This document shows positions 53,706 through 63,577 of a stretch of 64,000 nt of DNA, in pieces. Both the position numbers and the translations under genes were made by a program. The stretch comes from Fulvivirga maritima (GTDB taxonomy: Bacteria > Bacteroidota > Bacteroidia > Cytophagales > Cyclobacteriaceae). The stretch lies in the NCBI RefSeq assembly GCF_021389955.1, contig NZ_CP089980.1, positions 4,211,001 through 4,275,000 on the forward strand, written 5' to 3'. The notes below the pieces were generated by a model that was not told the DNA's origin, ran no database searches, and saw nothing but the letters and a program-made list of their open reading frames with translations. The stretch's first letter is position 1; the number at the start of each line of letters is the position of its first letter.

Positions 53706-54058
53706 CTATAAGTAACAAAGAGCTTATTTTGCGGATCATAATAAGAATCTAGCTTAGCTAGTAGTGTTATTTGATCCGATTCTAAATCTTGAAGAGTAAA
53801 CTTAGGAGCTTCAGTAATCCATTGAGATGAAAAATTAACCATGAGCTCGTTGGTTTGAGTGTCAATATAAAAACTACTGGCCGGAATAGCTCTTAGAATA
53901 TTGCTACATGAGGTCAGGTTTTGTAAACTTCTTTCTTTGAAGACTATATACTTCTTGCTGGTAGTTAAAATATCAGAAATGGAGCCTATCTCTCCATAAA
54001 TAGGATGATAGATTTTCTTGCTTATTAGTTGGCGTTGCAATAGTTCATCGAGTTCCAT
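53702..54058 (-). CDS. Small protein of unknown function (possible PRC-barrel)
   Basis: 118 residues, no signal peptide. It contains SKKIYHPIYGEIGSISDIL near residue 15, a pattern like a PRC-barrel strand pair, and ends KLDSYYDPQNKLFVTYS. The similarity is weak. Convergent with the deacetylase gene and overlapping its stop by 4 bp. Confidence 0.5.
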   Translation of the reverse strand: MELDELLQRQLISKKIYHPIYGEIGSISDILTTSKKYIVFKERSLQNLTSCSNILRAIPASSFYIDTQTNELMVNFSSQWITEAPKFTLQDLESDQITLLAKLDSYYDPQNKLFVTYS

Positions 54059-54262
54059 TATTAATAATTATTGGTTTGATTGTGTAAGGTTTTATTCTCT
54101 CGCAGTGCAAATTCTTAACCATATTCATATGTGGAAGATTATTGGTTTTTACTTCAGTAAATTGGGAAATTATAATCACACTATATGGAGCCTTTTACTC
54201 ATCTTTTAAACTAAACGCACGGATTAAGGTATAATTATAGGCTGGCAAAATATTGGTACTAA

Positions 54263-54760
54263 ATGAAGTATCAAAACCAAAATATGAATATTATGGACAC
54301 TAGTAATAAAAATATAATTATTGATAAGCTAAATCATTTAATTAAAAGAAATTATGATGCTGAATATGGCTATAAAGATGCGGCTGAAAATGTTGAAGAT
54401 GGGGAGTTGAAAGTCTTGTTTAAAGCCTATGCAGAGCAGAGATACCAATTTGGTCATGACCTGAAAGGTGAAATTGAAAACCTGGGAGGTCAGGTAAAGA
54501 AAGACGGTACATCGATAGCAGGAGATATACATCGTAAATGGATGGATTTTAAGGCTGCGGTAAGCTCTCAAGATGGAGAATCAATGCTGGAAGAAGGTAG
54601 AAAAGGAGAAATGGTTTCGTGGGAAGATTATAATGAAGCACTTGGTTTAGAAGATTTACCCGCTTCTACATACATCTTACTTAAAGATCATAAGGCTAAA
54701 ATAGATGAATCTCTTTATCAGATTATGGAGCTTAAAGATCAGTCTGTGGCCAGCAAATAA
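54263..54760 (+). CDS. PA2169-type four-helix bundle protein (DUF2383)
   Basis: 165 residues; a start at Met11 (MDTSNKN, 54293) is also possible. Four amphipathic helices with conserved features: IKRNYDAEYGYKDAAENVED, FKAYAEQRYQFGHDLKGEIENLGG, GSIAGDIHRKWMDFK-like SIAGDIHRKWMDFKAA, and CEkGE-like EEGRKGEMVSWEDYNEAL. This is a ferritin-like bundle of unknown function often induced by stress. A hairpin terminator follows. Confidence 0.85.
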   Translation: MKYQNQNMNIMDTSNKNIIIDKLNHLIKRNYDAEYGYKDAAENVEDGELKVLFKAYAEQRYQFGHDLKGEIENLGGQVKKDGTSIAGDIHRKWMDFKAAVSSQDGESMLEEGRKGEMVSWEDYNEALGLEDLPASTYILLKDHKAKIDESLYQIMELKDQSVASK

Positions 54761-54788
54761 CATAAGGAATTTTTATAGGCGAAAGATG

Positions 54789-54823
54789 AAAAGGTTGGAA
54801 ATCACTGGTTTTCAACCTTTTTT
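54789..54823 (+). terminator. Rho-independent terminator after the DUF2383 gene
   Basis: AAAAGGTTGGAA / TTTTCAACCTTTT stem with a loop of about 8 nt and a T tract. Confidence 0.8.
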
Positions 54824-54924
54824 AATTTTATGATAAAGTAAATATAATTTAATTTTCTTCTTTAAAGTCTTTGGTATTGCTAATTTTCACATAATAAAAT
54901 TATCAATTCTAAACCTTTTAAATA

Positions 54925-57900
54925 ATGAGGAAATTTTACTTAAGTCAGCTATTGCTGCTTACTTTTCTATTTGTGGTCTCATCGTCAGCCTGGTCTCAGG
55001 GCATTTTCATTAATGAGATACATTATGATAATGCAGGTGCAGATACTGAGGAGGGCGTAGAAATAGCAGGACCCGCAGGGTCAGATCTTACCGGGTGGTC
55101 TTTAGTTTTTTATAATGGTAACGGTGGTGCTGCTTATAGCACTCAGAGCCTTACAGGTACATTGCCTAATCAAGACAATGGATATGGAACTTTGTTTTTT
55201 TATGAAACAGGTCTTCAAAATGGTTCTCCGGATGGCATTGCACTAATTGATGCCAGCTCTAATGTGGTGCAGTTCTTAAGTTACGAGGGTAGCTTTATGG
55301 CTGTGGGCGGACTTGCTGACGGACTGACTAGCACTGATATTGGTGTAGATGAAGCCAGTTCTACTCCTGTAGGATATTCATTGCAGTTGGGAGGTACAGG
55401 TTCAGTGTATTCTGACTTTAGCTGGCAAAGTGCCCAGGCTAGTACTTATGCAGCGATTAATACAGGTCAAAGTTTTGGAGGAACTCCGCCAACCCCTGTG
55501 GTGACCGTGCTAATCAATGAAATAGATGCTGATACAGAAGGAACTGATACCGCCGAATTCATAGAGCTTTATGATGGAGGAGTAGGTAATACTTCTCTTG
55601 ATAGTTTGGTAGTGGTATTATTCAATGGCAGTAATGATTTAAGCTATCAGGCCTATGATCTGGAAGGATATTCCACTGATGCCAATGGTTATTTTGTGTT
55701 AGGCAATGCCGGAGTGAATAATGTAGAAATAACGTTTGGTTCAAACACTCTACAAAATGGAGCCGATGCCGTTGCCCTTTATAAAGCAAATGCTGCAGAC
55801 TTCCCTTCGGGCACAGCTATTACATCAACAGGCCTAATAGATGCTATAGTTTATGATACTAATGATGCTGATGATACAGAATTACTAACCTTGCTCAATG
55901 CCGATGAACCGCAGGTTAACGAAGATGGGGAAGGAGATAAAGATTTTCATTCATTACAGAGATTTCCTAATGGAGAAGGAGGGCTGAGGAATACTAGCAC
56001 CTACGTGGCGGCATTACCTACTCCCGGAGCGGCTAACACCAGTATTACAGAGGCTGTAACTCTAATCATTAATGAAGTAGATGCAGATACTCCGGGTTCT
56101 GATCAGGAAGAATTTGTGGAACTCTATGATGGAGGCGTAGGTAATGTGGCATTAGATGGTTTTGTGGTGGTGTTTTTCAATGGAAATGGAGATGCCAGCT
56201 ATAACGCTTTTGATCTTGCCGGATATACCACTAATGCAGATGGTTATTTTGTTTTAGGAAATGCTGCTGTAGCTAACGTAGACCTGGTATTTTCAAATAA
56301 TGGTTTGCAAAATGGTGCTGATGCCGTAGCGCTTTATCAGGGAACAGCAGCTGATTTCCCTTCTGGCACACTCGTCACTACCACTAATCTGGTAGACGCT
56401 GTAGTGTATGATACAGATGATAGCGATGATGCTGAGCTTTTGGTATTACTCAACTCAGGAGAGCCACAACTCAATGAAAATGAAGGGGGAGATAAAGACA
56501 ACGAGTCATTACAGCGCATGCCTAATGGAAGTGGAGGAGCAAGAAATACCAGTGCTTATGTTACAGCGGCACCAACTCCTGGTGCTGAGAATGGTGGTAT
56601 TTTACCTCCTGGAGAGCTTCAAACTATAGCTGAAGCCAGAGCTTTGCCTTTGGGTACTTCAGTTACAGTGAAAGGAATTATAACCGTTAGTGATCAGCTG
56701 GCTGGCCCGGCTTACATACAAGACAGCACAGGCGGAATAGCTATTTTTGATGCCGCTGTTCATGGTAATGGAGTATTTAACATTGGTGATAGCATAGAGG
56801 TGTCTGGCGTTACAGAGGCTTTTAATGATCAAGTACAGCTGGGTACAGTGAGTAATGTGATGGATTTTGGTCCGGCAACAAATCCTATTGTTCCGCAGCA
56901 GGTGACATTAAGCGAGCTTTCGGCTCATCCTGGAGAGTTAGTGACTGTAGTGAATACTACTTTTCCTAACCCTGGAGATATCCTTTTTGGTAATTCAAAC
57001 TATGCATTATCAGATGCCAGTGGTTCTGGTGAGTTAAGAATAGATGCCGATGTTCAAGAACTAGTGGGGTATGAGCAACCAGAAGCCTGTAGTGCTATCA
57101 CCGGCGTGGTGGGTAGATACCAGGCGGTATATCAGTTGTTACCAAGACAGGTGTCTGACTTGCCTTGTGCTTCTCCTTATGTACCCGATGGTGAAGATCT
57201 GGAAATTCCTCGTGAGTCTACCTTTGATGTGGCAGCCTGGAATATAGAGTGGTTTGGAGATGAAGGCAATGCGCCGGCTGCAGATGCTGTTCAGAAAGAT
57301 AGTGTAAAGGCCATTCTATTAGCGTTAGATGCTGATATTATAGCCGTAGAAGAAATTGTAGATACCGTTTTATTCGATCAGATGGTGAGCGAAATGGCCG
57401 GTTATGATTATTTCCTTTCCAGTTATGTTTCAAACCCCGGGCAGTATGATAATAGTCAGAAAGTTGGGTTTATTTATAATACCAGCACTGTGGTTCCTGA
57501 TTTTGATGCTTCCAGAGCCTTGCTATCTACTATCCATCCTTTGTATAATGGTGGAGATGACTCTTATCTAGTAGGCTACCCAGATGCCAGAGATCGTTTT
57601 TGGGCTAGCGGAAGGCTGCCTTTTATGCTAGAAGCAGATGTAACCATAGAAGGAGTTACAGAGAAAATAAATATGCTGGTAGTGCACGCCAGAGCTAATA
57701 GTAGCAGCGATGCCCAAAGCAGGTATGACATGCGTAAGTATGATGTGGAAGTATTAAAAGACTCTCTTGATGCTTATTATAGCGATGCCAATCTGATTAT
57801 GCTGGGTGATTTTAACGATGATCTGGATGTGACAGTGGCAGATGTTTCTACCACAGTAAGCACTTATGAAGAGTACATAGCTGATACAGCGGAGTATAAG

Positions 57901-58899
57901 TTGCTCACTTTATCACTTAGTAATCAAGGCCTGAGAACTTATGTTTTTTATGAAAATGTGATTGATCATATCATAGCGTCTGATGAAGCGGCTGAGTATT
58001 TCCTTGAAGGTTCTGCAAGAGTAGGATACCAGTTTTATGATAGTGATTATGCTTACAATACCTCCGATCACCTGCCTGTTACAGCACGTTTTCAATTTGC
58101 GGATGAGGTGGTTGAGAACAACTTTACCGTAGCCTCAATTACTAGTTTCAATCAAGGGAATAGAGCCAATGGCTGGCCGGTTTCTTTTATAAGAAGCAAC
58201 CCTGATAAAGCCTTGGGCGAGCCGCTGGAGAATTTCTATTATAATTTTGTAAGCCTTGGTTTCAGTGGAGAAATAGTGTTGGAGCTGGATAATTATATGT
58301 ACGACCTGGAAGGTGATGATTTCAGAGTGTACGAAAGCAGCTTTGGTCCTTTAGAATTGCCTTGTTTTATCTATCCTGAAAAAGCAGAGGTGTTTGTTTC
58401 TGAAGATGGAAGCGAGTTTTATAGTGTCGGTTCTACTTGTCAAAACGGCGATTTTGATCTGGCAACTTCTGGTTTGCAAAAGGCTAAATACATTAAGGTT
58501 AAAGATGTAACGAAGAAGAACATCTTCCTGGGCTTGGCCGATGGTTATGATCTGGATGGTATATACAACTTGCATCAGCCTTCTAATGGGGGTAGAAAGA
58601 TAGCAGATCATCAAAACTATGTACCTAATGAAGATGGTGGACTGGAAGTAGAAGTGTATCCTAATCCTTTTGCTGGAGCCATTACTATTAATGCCAGCAG
58701 TCTGGAAAGCAAAGAAGTGGAAGTGTCTGTAACTGATATTATGGGCAGACAAGTGATGGCTGAACCATTTAGCCTTGAAATGGGACAATCTAGTTTAAGA
58801 CTGGAATTAGGAGAGTTGCCTAAGGGCGTTTATATTCTTCGAATCATAGGAAATGACGATTCTGAAATATTAAAAAGAACCGTAGTAAAAGACCAATAA
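54925..58899 (+). CDS. Secreted multidomain LTD/exonuclease-phosphatase protein with T9SS sorting domain
   Basis: 1324 residues. Signal peptide to about residue 25 (FVVSSSAWSQ). Three lamin-tail-like domains at about 25-190, 195-370 and 385-555 (INEIHYDNAG, INEIDADTEG, INEVDADTPG openings) that are internally similar. Then an OB-fold region (about 570-755: TVKGIITVSDQLAGPAYIQDSTGGIAIF). About 775-1055 is an endonuclease/exonuclease/phosphatase domain: AWNIEWFGDEG, IIAVEEIVD (Glu), LIMLGDFNDDL (Asp/Asn) and YNTSDHLPVTARF (SDH). The C-terminal EVYPNPFAGAITINA to GVYILRIIG is a T9SS signal. Probably an extracellular nuclease for DNA scavenging. Confidence 0.9.
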   Translation: MRKFYLSQLLLLTFLFVVSSSAWSQGIFINEIHYDNAGADTEEGVEIAGPAGSDLTGWSLVFYNGNGGAAYSTQSLTGTLPNQDNGYGTLFFYETGLQNGSPDGIALIDASSNVVQFLSYEGSFMAVGGLADGLTSTDIGVDEASSTPVGYSLQLGGTGSVYSDFSWQSAQASTYAAINTGQSFGGTPPTPVVTVLINEIDADTEGTDTAEFIELYDGGVGNTSLDSLVVVLFNGSNDLSYQAYDLEGYSTDANGYFVLGNAGVNNVEITFGSNTLQNGADAVALYKANAADFPSGTAITSTGLIDAIVYDTNDADDTELLTLLNADEPQVNEDGEGDKDFHSLQRFPNGEGGLRNTSTYVAALPTPGAANTSITEAVTLIINEVDADTPGSDQEEFVELYDGGVGNVALDGFVVVFFNGNGDASYNAFDLAGYTTNADGYFVLGNAAVANVDLVFSNNGLQNGADAVALYQGTAADFPSGTLVTTTNLVDAVVYDTDDSDDAELLVLLNSGEPQLNENEGGDKDNESLQRMPNGSGGARNTSAYVTAAPTPGAENGGILPPGELQTIAEARALPLGTSVTVKGIITVSDQLAGPAYIQDSTGGIAIFDAAVHGNGVFNIGDSIEVSGVTEAFNDQVQLGTVSNVMDFGPATNPIVPQQVTLSELSAHPGELVTVVNTTFPNPGDILFGNSNYALSDASGSGELRIDADVQELVGYEQPEACSAITGVVGRYQAVYQLLPRQVSDLPCASPYVPDGEDLEIPRESTFDVAAWNIEWFGDEGNAPAADAVQKDSVKAILLALDADIIAVEEIVDTVLFDQMVSEMAGYDYFLSSYVSNPGQYDNSQKVGFIYNTSTVVPDFDASRALLSTIHPLYNGGDDSYLVGYPDARDRFWASGRLPFMLEADVTIEGVTEKINMLVVHARANSSSDAQSRYDMRKYDVEVLKDSLDAYYSDANLIMLGDFNDDLDVTVADVSTTVSTYEEYIADTAEYKLLTLSLSNQGLRTYVFYENVIDHIIASDEAAEYFLEGSARVGYQFYDSDYAYNTSDHLPVTARFQFADEVVENNFTVASITSFNQGNRANGWPVSFIRSNPDKALGEPLENFYYNFVSLGFSGEIVLELDNYMYDLEGDDFRVYESSFGPLELPCFIYPEKAEVFVSEDGSEFYSVGSTCQNGDFDLATSGLQKAKYIKVKDVTKKNIFLGLADGYDLDGIYNLHQPSNGGRKIADHQNYVPNEDGGLEVEVYPNPFAGAITINASSLESKEVEVSVTDIMGRQVMAEPFSLEMGQSSLRLELGELPKGVYILRIIGNDDSEILKRTVVKDQ

Positions 58900-58919
58900 A
58901 ATTCAGTAGTTCTTAAAAC

Positions 58920-58963
58920 AAAGAGGCTGTATCAAAAACTACTTTTGATGCAGCCTCTTTTGC
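58920..58963 (+). terminator. Rho-independent terminator after the LTD/nuclease gene
   Basis: Stem AAAGAGGCTG..TCAAAA / TTTTGATGCAGCCTCTTT with a 5-nt loop, followed by TTTG. Confidence 0.85.
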
Positions 58964-59141
58964 TTTCCATTCAACTAATGCTTGCCAGGTCAGTTTCATT
59001 GCTGACTTACTTCTTTGGAGCCAAGCACTTGCTCTTCATCTTGCCAACTTTCATGCTTTCTGTCTGTTAATTAATAGAAAAGATGGCGTAATGATAATTT
59101 ATGTCAGCTTAGTTAAAACAGAATATTTCGATTGATAGAAT

Positions 59142-60045
59142 ATGAAATTTGGTAAACCAGCATCTAAAGAAGAATTAGAAAGTATAGATTTAAACCTCCC
59201 TGAAGATCATCCTGATACACCTAAAAATCTAGCAAAAGGGAATAAATCTGTCGAAGTGTATGTTGGTTGTGCCAAATGGGGCAGAAAGGAGTGGGTAGGT
59301 CTAATTTATCCTCCCAAAACCAGAGACAAAGATTTTTTAAAGCACTATGTGAAAAATTTCAATAGCATAGAATTGAACACTACTTTCTACAGTATTAAAA
59401 AGGAGAATGTAGAATCATGGACTGCCCAGGCACCAGAAGGGTTTAAGTTCTGTCCTAAATTTTCGAGGAGCATAAGTCACCTGAAAAGGTTGAATGATGA
59501 CTCTAAAAGATTCACTGATTATTTTCTTGAAGCGGCCTATTCTTTTGACGATAAGTTGGGGCCTGCTTTCTTACAAATGCCTAATAATTATACTCCGAAA
59601 TACCTTGATCGGTTGGCCGGCTACCTTCAGGATATACCAGAAGATTTTTCTATGTTCATAGAGCTGCGGCACCCTGATTGGTTCTCAGATCCGGTGGTCT
59701 ATGATGAGACATTTCATATGTTCGAAGAATATGGAAGAGGTGCGGTAATTACGGATGTGGCTACTCGAAGAGATGTGCTTCATCAGAGATTAACTAACAC
59801 AAAGGCCTTTGTAAGATTTAATGGTTATGATTTTCATCCTACTGATTTTACCCGCATGGATCAGTGGGTAGAAAAGGATCAAATCTTGGATAGAAAGCGG
59901 CCTTGAAGAACTCTATTTTTTTGTTCATCAGCAAGATGATGTGAACACACCAGAGGCTTGCGAATACCTCATAAATAAGTTAAACCAAAATTGCGGAATT
60001 GATATTCAATTGCCTGATTTAAAAAGAAGTATGAATGTGATATAA
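59142..60045 (+). pseudogene. DUF72 family protein, frameshifted near the 3' end
   Basis: The frame from ATG 59142 gives 254 residues of a DUF72 TIM-barrel protein (VYVGCAKWGRKEWVG, FNSIELNTTFYSI, IELRHPDWF, AFVRFNGYD) but ends abruptly after WVEKDQILDRKRP. Skipping one G near 59876-59877 restores a tail IKSWIESGLEELYFFVHQ and then DDVNTPEACEYLINKLNQ, the expected DUF72 ending, with a stop at 60043-60045. So one base was inserted (in AAAAGG). It could be a sequencing error. DUF72 function is not established. Confidence 0.8.
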
Positions 60046-60348
60046 CTTTTTGTTATAGGTGATTTTGTGTTGTTTCTACCATAGAATTAGGGTGCTATTT
60101 CTCTTTTTTAATGGTGAGGACTCTGAAATTATGATTACTCAAAATCATAGCTTAGATGAAATGCTTAATTGCGCTTCACTAAAAAATAACTTCTTAAAAT
60201 ATTCCTAAACAGTGCGAATCTTTCGTGGTTGAGCATTACAATATGATCAGCTTTTTTTTATCTTTAAAGAGATTGCAATGAATATTAGCTTTCGCCTTTT
60301 GAAAATGCAGTAAACACATTGGTGATTAACTTAAATGAGAGATAATAA
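60046..60348. other. Intergenic region, 303 bp
   Basis: AT-rich. No coding frame, hairpin with a T tract or repeat stands out; it must hold the promoter of the oxidoreductase gene downstream, but I see no clear -7 box. Confidence 0.4.
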
Positions 60349-61341
60349 ATGAAAGCACTAGTATTAACATCACCCGGTAAGGTGGAAATAGTGGAGATGA
60401 ATAAACCAGTATGTCAACAAGATGAGGTACTGGTAAAATTAAAAGCAGCAGCTTTAAATAAACGCGATCAATTTATTAGAGAAGGAAGGTACCCGAACAT
60501 CCAGCTCAATGCCGTACTAGGGTCTGATGGAGTAGGAGAAGTAGTAGAAGTAGGATCAGGAGCCGATAAAAAATGGATGGGGCAGACGGTGATCATTAAT
60601 CCGAACCGAGAATGGGGCGATAACAAAGCGGTACAATCCAGAGATTATTCAATTCTGGGAATGCCCTCTCATGGTACTTTCGCCGAATATATCAGTGTGC
60701 CGGCCAATCGTGTTCATCGTATACCTCAGGGCTTAAAGGAAGAGGAGGCTGCAGCTTTACCTCTGGCGGGTCTTACAGCCTATAGAGCTTGCTTTTATCA
60801 TGGTAAAATCACTGATGGTGTTAATGTACTCATTTCTGGTTTCGGAGGTGGTGTAGCACAGTTTGCCTTTCAATTTTCTATGGCCGTTGGCGCTAAGGTA
60901 TTTGTTACCAGTGGCAGACCAGAGAAGATTAATATGGCCTTAGATATGGGAGCTGAAGGTGGTTTTAACTACAAACTACCAAACTGGCATAAAAATCCAT
61001 GGCAGACTAAAGGTGGATTTGACGTAGTGATAGATAGTGCCGGTGGCGATCAGTTTAATAACTTCCTGAAGATAATGAGACCTGGTGGTAGAATAGTATT
61101 CTACGGGGCTACTAACGGTCTGCCTTCATCATTAGACCTCTATCGTATGTTCTGGAATCAGATCACACTGCAGGGATCTACCATGGGAAATGATACCGAA
61201 TTTGTGGAAATGCTTCGCTTTGTAGAAAAGAATAAAATAAAGCCATTACTCAGTTCGGTGAGAGATTTTGATGACATAGAAAAGTCTTTTGATGAAATAG
61301 CACAACCTACCAAAATGGGTAAGGTTGTGGTGAAGTTTTAA
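60349..61341 (+). CDS. MDR superfamily zinc-type alcohol dehydrogenase/quinone oxidoreductase
   Basis: 330 residues. N-terminal GroES-like part with LNKRDQFIREGRYPNIQLNAVLGSDGVGEVVEVG, then a Rossmann part NVLISGFGGGVAQFAFQFSMAVGAKVFVTSG and DVVIDSAGGDQFNNFLKIMRPGGRIVFYGATNG. The catalytic zinc-binding Cys and His of alcohol dehydrogenase are not in the usual places, so it more resembles the zinc-free quinone oxidoreductase branch. Uses NAD(P)H. The substrate is unknown. Single gene. Confidence 0.88.
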   Translation: MKALVLTSPGKVEIVEMNKPVCQQDEVLVKLKAAALNKRDQFIREGRYPNIQLNAVLGSDGVGEVVEVGSGADKKWMGQTVIINPNREWGDNKAVQSRDYSILGMPSHGTFAEYISVPANRVHRIPQGLKEEEAAALPLAGLTAYRACFYHGKITDGVNVLISGFGGGVAQFAFQFSMAVGAKVFVTSGRPEKINMALDMGAEGGFNYKLPNWHKNPWQTKGGFDVVIDSAGGDQFNNFLKIMRPGGRIVFYGATNGLPSSLDLYRMFWNQITLQGSTMGNDTEFVEMLRFVEKNKIKPLLSSVRDFDDIEKSFDEIAQPTKMGKVVVKF

Positions 61342-61415
61342 TTAGAGTGATATAACCTAACCTATTTGATTAACAATATTTTACGTTCTTAATTGCTAAG
61401 AATTTTAGCAAAGCG

Positions 61416-61736
61416 TTAATCGTCAAATAGGAAGTTGTTATAAGCATTTTGTAACTCTCGCAGTAGTAAAGAATTGTTTTGAGCTTTAGCTAATTCAATT
61501 CCTTTTTCAAAGGTGCTTTCTGCCCGGTCATGCTCTTCAAGGTCTATAAAAAGGTTGGCAGCATGGTAGTAAGTAGGCAGATAGTCCGGGTGCTGGCTGA
61601 GCAAAATGTCATAATATTCAAGGGCCTTTTGAATGTCCGAGTTTCGGTATTCTGTGGCCAGAGCATATAGCGTAAAAGGATCATTTGGGTCCTCTTTTAA
61701 AAACTTAAGCAGTTGATTTATACGGGGTGAATTCAT
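61416..61736 (-). CDS. Tetratricopeptide repeat protein
   Basis: 106 residues, almost entirely TPR: DPNDPFTLYALATEYRNSDIQKALEYYDILLSQHPDYLPTYYHAANLFIDLEEHDRAESTFEKGIELAKAQ shows repeated A-x-x-Y and P-x-x-x-x-A spacing. A small protein-interaction scaffold, conserved as a short ORF next to etfBA in related genomes as far as I recall. It is divergent from etfB with a shared 92-bp promoter region. Confidence 0.8.
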   Translation of the reverse strand: MNSPRINQLLKFLKEDPNDPFTLYALATEYRNSDIQKALEYYDILLSQHPDYLPTYYHAANLFIDLEEHDRAESTFEKGIELAKAQNNSLLLRELQNAYNNFLFDD

Positions 61737-61828
61737 TTATAATACAATTTTTATTTGCTTCATTATTCGTTATCTTCGCTGCAAAAATAACAGCATACTA
61801 TTAACTACTAAACTTAAGCCTCAGATAA

Positions 61829-62566
61829 ATGAAAATACTAGTTTGCATTACCCACGTACCTGATACGACCTCTCGTATCTCGTTCACTAATGGTGATACG
61901 GAATTTGACAAAAGCGGAGTCCAGTATATCATCGGTCCATATGATGATTATGCGCTGGCCAGAGCTGTAGAATTAAAGGAGCAAAGTGGTGGATCTATTA
62001 CTGTTCTTAATGTAGGAACTGCTGAAACAGAACCTACCATCAGAAAGGCACTAGCCATTGGCGCTGATGAAGCCATCAGAATTAATGCCGAGCCTACTGA
62101 TTCATTATTTGTAGCTAGTGAAATTGCTAACGTAGCTAAAGATGCAGGATATGACCTCATACTGATGGGCCGCGAATCTATTGACTTCAATGGAGGTATG
62201 GTGCATGGTATGGTTGGTGAACTTCTTGGCCTTCCATCTGTTTCTCCTGTAATGACTCTCGATATTGAAGGCGATACCGCTAAGATGACTCGTGAGATTG
62301 AAGGAGGAAAAGAAACAATCGAAGTGAAGTTGCCGTTTGTAGCCGGCTGTCAGGAGCCTATTGCTGAGTGGAAAATCCCTAACATGAGAGGGATCATGTC
62401 AGCAAGAACCAAACCGCTTAATGTGGTAGAGCCCTCAGCAGGTGCCTCAGCTACTAAGCTGGAGAAGTTTGAAATGCCTCCTGCCAAAGGAGATGTGAAA
62501 ATGATTGATGCTGACAACGTAGAGGAGTTAGTTAATTTGCTTAAGAATGAAGCAAAAGTAATTTAA
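61829..62566 (+). CDS. etfB: Electron transfer flavoprotein, beta subunit
   Basis: 245 residues. N terminus MKILVCITHVPDTTSRISFTNGD, then IIGPYDDYALARAVELKEQ, LNVGTAETEPTIRKALAIGADEAIRIN, and DLILMGRESIDFNGGMVHGMVGELLGLPSVS, all EtfB signatures including the AMP-binding region. With EtfA it passes electrons from acyl-CoA dehydrogenases to the quinone pool. 51 bp ahead of etfA. Confidence 0.95.
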   Translation: MKILVCITHVPDTTSRISFTNGDTEFDKSGVQYIIGPYDDYALARAVELKEQSGGSITVLNVGTAETEPTIRKALAIGADEAIRINAEPTDSLFVASEIANVAKDAGYDLILMGRESIDFNGGMVHGMVGELLGLPSVSPVMTLDIEGDTAKMTREIEGGKETIEVKLPFVAGCQEPIAEWKIPNMRGIMSARTKPLNVVEPSAGASATKLEKFEMPPAKGDVKMIDADNVEELVNLLKNEAKVI

Positions 62567-62617
62567 TTTGAAGCTATCGATAATAAATCATAAATCAACA
62601 ACGCAAAACCAACCGTT

Positions 62618-63574
62618 ATGTCAATATTAGTTTTTGTGGAAAACGCTGATGGTCAGGTGAAAAAGACCTCTTTAGAAGCCGTAGCTTATGCTGCTGCCAT
62701 TTCTGAAGATGTTACAGCACTGGCTATGGGTAATAATATAGATCAATCTGAGCTTGAAGGTTTAGGCAAATATGGAGCTACTAAAGTGCTTCATGCCGAC
62801 GATGAAAAACTGAACCAAGGTATCATTCAGGCTTATGCTACTGTTATAAGTAAAGCTATGGAAAGTACAGGCGCTGACATCTTAGTGTTGGCTAACTCCT
62901 CATTAGGAGCTCCTGTTTCTGCTCGTGTAGCTATTAAAAATGACGCTAGTTTGGTGTCTAACGTTGTAGCCTTGCCAGATACCAGCGCAGGCTTCAAAGT
63001 AAAAAGAAGCATATATACAGGTAAAGCTTTTGCTAACGTAGAGCTTACTAAAGATAAAAAGATACTCGCCATAAAAAAGAATGCCGCTGAGGTAAAAGAA
63101 ACAGGAGGAGCAGCCACTGTAGAGAAATTTGCAGCTGACCTTTCTGATAGCGAGTTTGACGCGAAAATAACAAATACAGATAAAGCAACCGGTGAAGTAC
63201 TATTGCCAGAAGCAGAAATTGTAGTTTCAGGAGGTCGGGGACTAAAAGGCCCTGAAAACTGGGGTATGATTGAAGAGCTGGCTAAAGAATTGGGAGCTGC
63301 TACAGGTTGTAGCAAACCCGTTTCTGATATGGAATGGAGACCTCACCATGAGCATGTGGGACAAACAGGCGTAAAGGTAAGCCCGCAATTATACATCGCC
63401 ATAGGTATATCAGGAGCTATTCAGCATTTAGCCGGAGTAAATTCATCAAAAAATATTGTGGTGATCAACAAAGATCCTGAAGCGCCATTTTTTAAAGCCG
63501 CTGATTATGGCATCGTAGGTGATGCGTTTGAAGTGGTACCGAAATTAACCGAGGCAATTAGAGCAGCTAAATAA
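62618..63574 (+). CDS. etfA: Electron transfer flavoprotein, alpha subunit
   Basis: 318 residues. The FAD-binding C-terminal domain is clear: IVVSGGRGLKGPENWGMIEELAKELGAATGCSKPVSDMEWRPHHEHVGQTGVKVSPQLYIAIGISGAIQHLAGVNSSKNIVVINKDPEAPFF, including GIsGAiQHxaG. N-terminal part VLVFVEN-type domain. Partner of EtfB. Confidence 0.96.
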   Translation: MSILVFVENADGQVKKTSLEAVAYAAAISEDVTALAMGNNIDQSELEGLGKYGATKVLHADDEKLNQGIIQAYATVISKAMESTGADILVLANSSLGAPVSARVAIKNDASLVSNVVALPDTSAGFKVKRSIYTGKAFANVELTKDKKILAIKKNAAEVKETGGAATVEKFAADLSDSEFDAKITNTDKATGEVLLPEAEIVVSGGRGLKGPENWGMIEELAKELGAATGCSKPVSDMEWRPHHEHVGQTGVKVSPQLYIAIGISGAIQHLAGVNSSKNIVVINKDPEAPFFKAADYGIVGDAFEVVPKLTEAIRAAK

Positions 63575-63577
63575 TTT

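Noticed and set aside
58351-58788. Minus-strand frame of 145 residues
   Set aside because: Antisense to the LTD/nuclease C-terminal region.
62833-63315. Minus-strand frame of 160 residues
   Set aside because: Antisense to etfA, Ser/Ala-rich shadow.
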